36,559 nt of DNA from NCBI GenBank assembly GCA_002171515.1, contig NHEP01000121.1, positions 1 through 36,559 of the forward strand. Reading direction: 5' to 3'. This stretch comes from a bacterium TMED88. GTDB taxonomy: Bacteria > Myxococcota_A > UBA9160 > UBA4427. Under the pieces are notes generated by a model that was given only the letters and a program-made list of their open reading frames with translations, did no database searches and was not told where the DNA came from. The translations under genes and the position numbers were made by a program. Of this stretch, positions 35,612 to 36,559 are shown in pieces. Within the stretch, counting starts at the first letter, position 1, and the number at the start of each line of letters is the position of its first letter.

Positions 35612-36559
35612 ATGGACATCAAGCCTGCCGAAATTACTGACATCCTGAAGCGCGAAATCAAGGAATACGATCGCGAGGTCGACGTTGCCGAAACCGGAAC
35701 CGTTCTGAGTGCCGGCGATGGAATCGCCCGGGTTTATGGCCTGGAAAACGCACTGGCCGGCGAGCTTGTCGAGTTCGAGAGTGGTTTAGCGGGCATGGTG
35801 CTCAACCTCGAAGAAGACAACGTCGGCATCGCGGTGATGGGCGAGAGCCATGGCATCAGCGAGGGTGAGGTTGTTCGCCGAACCGGACGCATCATCGATG
35901 TTCCGGTGGGCGATGCACTGATCGGACGAGTGGTGGATGCTCTTGGGAACCCGATCGATGGAAAGGGGGCCATCGAAACCGAGGAGCGTCGACTGCTCGA
36001 GATCAAGGCCCCGGGCATCGTTGGCCGAAAGTCCGTGCACGAATCTCTCGCAACGGGGATCAAGGCCATCGACGCGATGGTGCCGGTTGGTCGAGGACAG
36101 CGTGAATTGATCATCGGTGATCGCCAGACCGGGAAGACGGCAATTGCGATTGACACCATCATCAACCAGAAAAACACCGACGTTTTCTGTGTTTATGTGG
36201 CGATCGGTCAGAAGCAATCAACCGTGGCCCAGGTAGTGGACAAGCTCAATCAGCACGGCGCGATGGACTACACGATCGTGGTGGCCGCAACGGCTTCCGA
36301 CCCGGCGCCGCTCCAATACCTGGCGCCTTACGGCGGCTGCTCGATGGCGGAGCACTTCCTTCACACCGGCCGCCACGCTCTGATCATCTATGACGATCTT
36401 TCCAAGCAGGCCGTAGCGTACAGGCAGCTTTCTCTATTGCTTCGCCGGCCGCCGGGGCGCGAGGCTTACCCCGGTGACATCTTTTACTGTCACTCGCGGT
36501 TGCTTGAGCGGGCTTGCAAGCTCGATGATTCAGAAGGAGGCGGCAGCCTCACGGCGCTC
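35612..36559 (+). CDS. atpA: ATP synthase subunit alpha, 5' part
   Basis: Non-catalytic nucleotide-binding subunit of F1. The first 316 codons are present and the frame is open at the right edge; the full protein is usually ~500-510 aa. The N-terminus [20 protein letters not shown], the beta-barrel ...[14 protein letters not shown], the P-loop GDRQTGKT at 169-176 (same numbers as E. coli) and [13 protein letters not shown] followed by GGGSLTAL are all in place. ATG 35612 has GAAGG upstream. atpG, atpD and atpC are expected beyond the window. Confidence 0.97.
   Translation, partial: MDIKPAEITDILKREIKEYDREVDVAETGTVLSAGDGIARVYGLENALAGELVEFESGLAGMVLNLEEDNVGIAVMGESHGISEGEVVRRTGRIIDVPVGDALIGRVVDALGNPIDGKGAIETEERRLLEIKAPGIVGRKSVHESLATGIKAIDAMVPVGRGQRELIIGDRQTGKTAIAIDTIINQKNTDVFCVYVAIGQKQSTVAQVVDKLNQHGAMDYTIVVAATASDPAPLQYLAPYGGCSMAEHFLHTGRHALIIYDDLSKQAVAYRQLSLLLRRPPGREAYPGDIFYCHSRLLERACKLDDSEGGGSLTAL

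Overview
The window reads as an origin-proximal segment of a fairly GC-rich Gram-negative chromosome with a deltaproteobacteria-like gene order. The signs are: rpmA-obgE-proB-nadD-rsfS in series; parA-parB-bactofilin running into the ATP synthase b'-b-delta-alpha genes; ATP synthase membrane subunits at a separate locus; a GyrB that carries the long insertion of Gram-negative GyrB; and SurA-, Mfd- and CPBP-type genes. The species cannot be named from the sequence alone. Nearly all genes are housekeeping. No transposase, integrase, CRISPR array, rRNA or recognisable tRNA was found.

Layout. (1) 1-8269, plus strand: end of rpmA, obgE, proB, nadD, rsfS, a ComF-type phosphoribosyltransferase, and mfd. 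(2) 8271-10012, minus strand: a GT2 glycosyltransferase and a TetR regulator. (3) 10013-15268, plus strand: an AT-rich bidirectional promoter with a palindromic operator, a structured leader, a SurA-type parvulin, uvrA, and a CPBP-family membrane protein that has lost catalytic residues. (4) 26262 down to 15265, minus strand: dnaN, gyrB, gyrA, hemL, atpZ, atpI, atpB, atpE, a 330-nt hairpin-rich spacer, tmk. (5) 26799-36559, plus strand: rpmH, terminator, rnpA, yidD, yidC, jag/khpB, two perfect parS sites, rsmG, parA, parB, bactofilin, atpF', atpF, atpH, and the 5' two-thirds of atpA.

Genes diverge from the 536-bp dnaN-rpmH gap, which is where oriC and dnaA usually sit. Here both dnaA and recF are absent from their customary places and no DnaA boxes could be recognised. 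ParABS is complete in one 2.7-kb stretch: two 16-bp parS palindromes about 0.75 kb upstream of parA, then parA, parB and a bactofilin joined by 4-nt overlaps. The ATP synthase is divided between two arms that point away from the putative origin. Fo a, c and the accessory I/Z proteins lie on the left arm; b', b, delta and alpha lie on the right. The c subunit has the Gln/Glu-Ser/Tyr pattern of sodium-binding rings at exact spacing, but with one ligand position changed.

The best candidates for something undescribed are the beaded hairpin region between atpE and tmk, the TetR operator plus attenuator-like leader in front of surA-uvrA, and the dnaA-less origin-type gap. TTG start codons appear repeatedly (gyrB, gyrA, rsfS, the glycosyltransferase, probably surA and uvrA), so gene starts here are easily misplaced.
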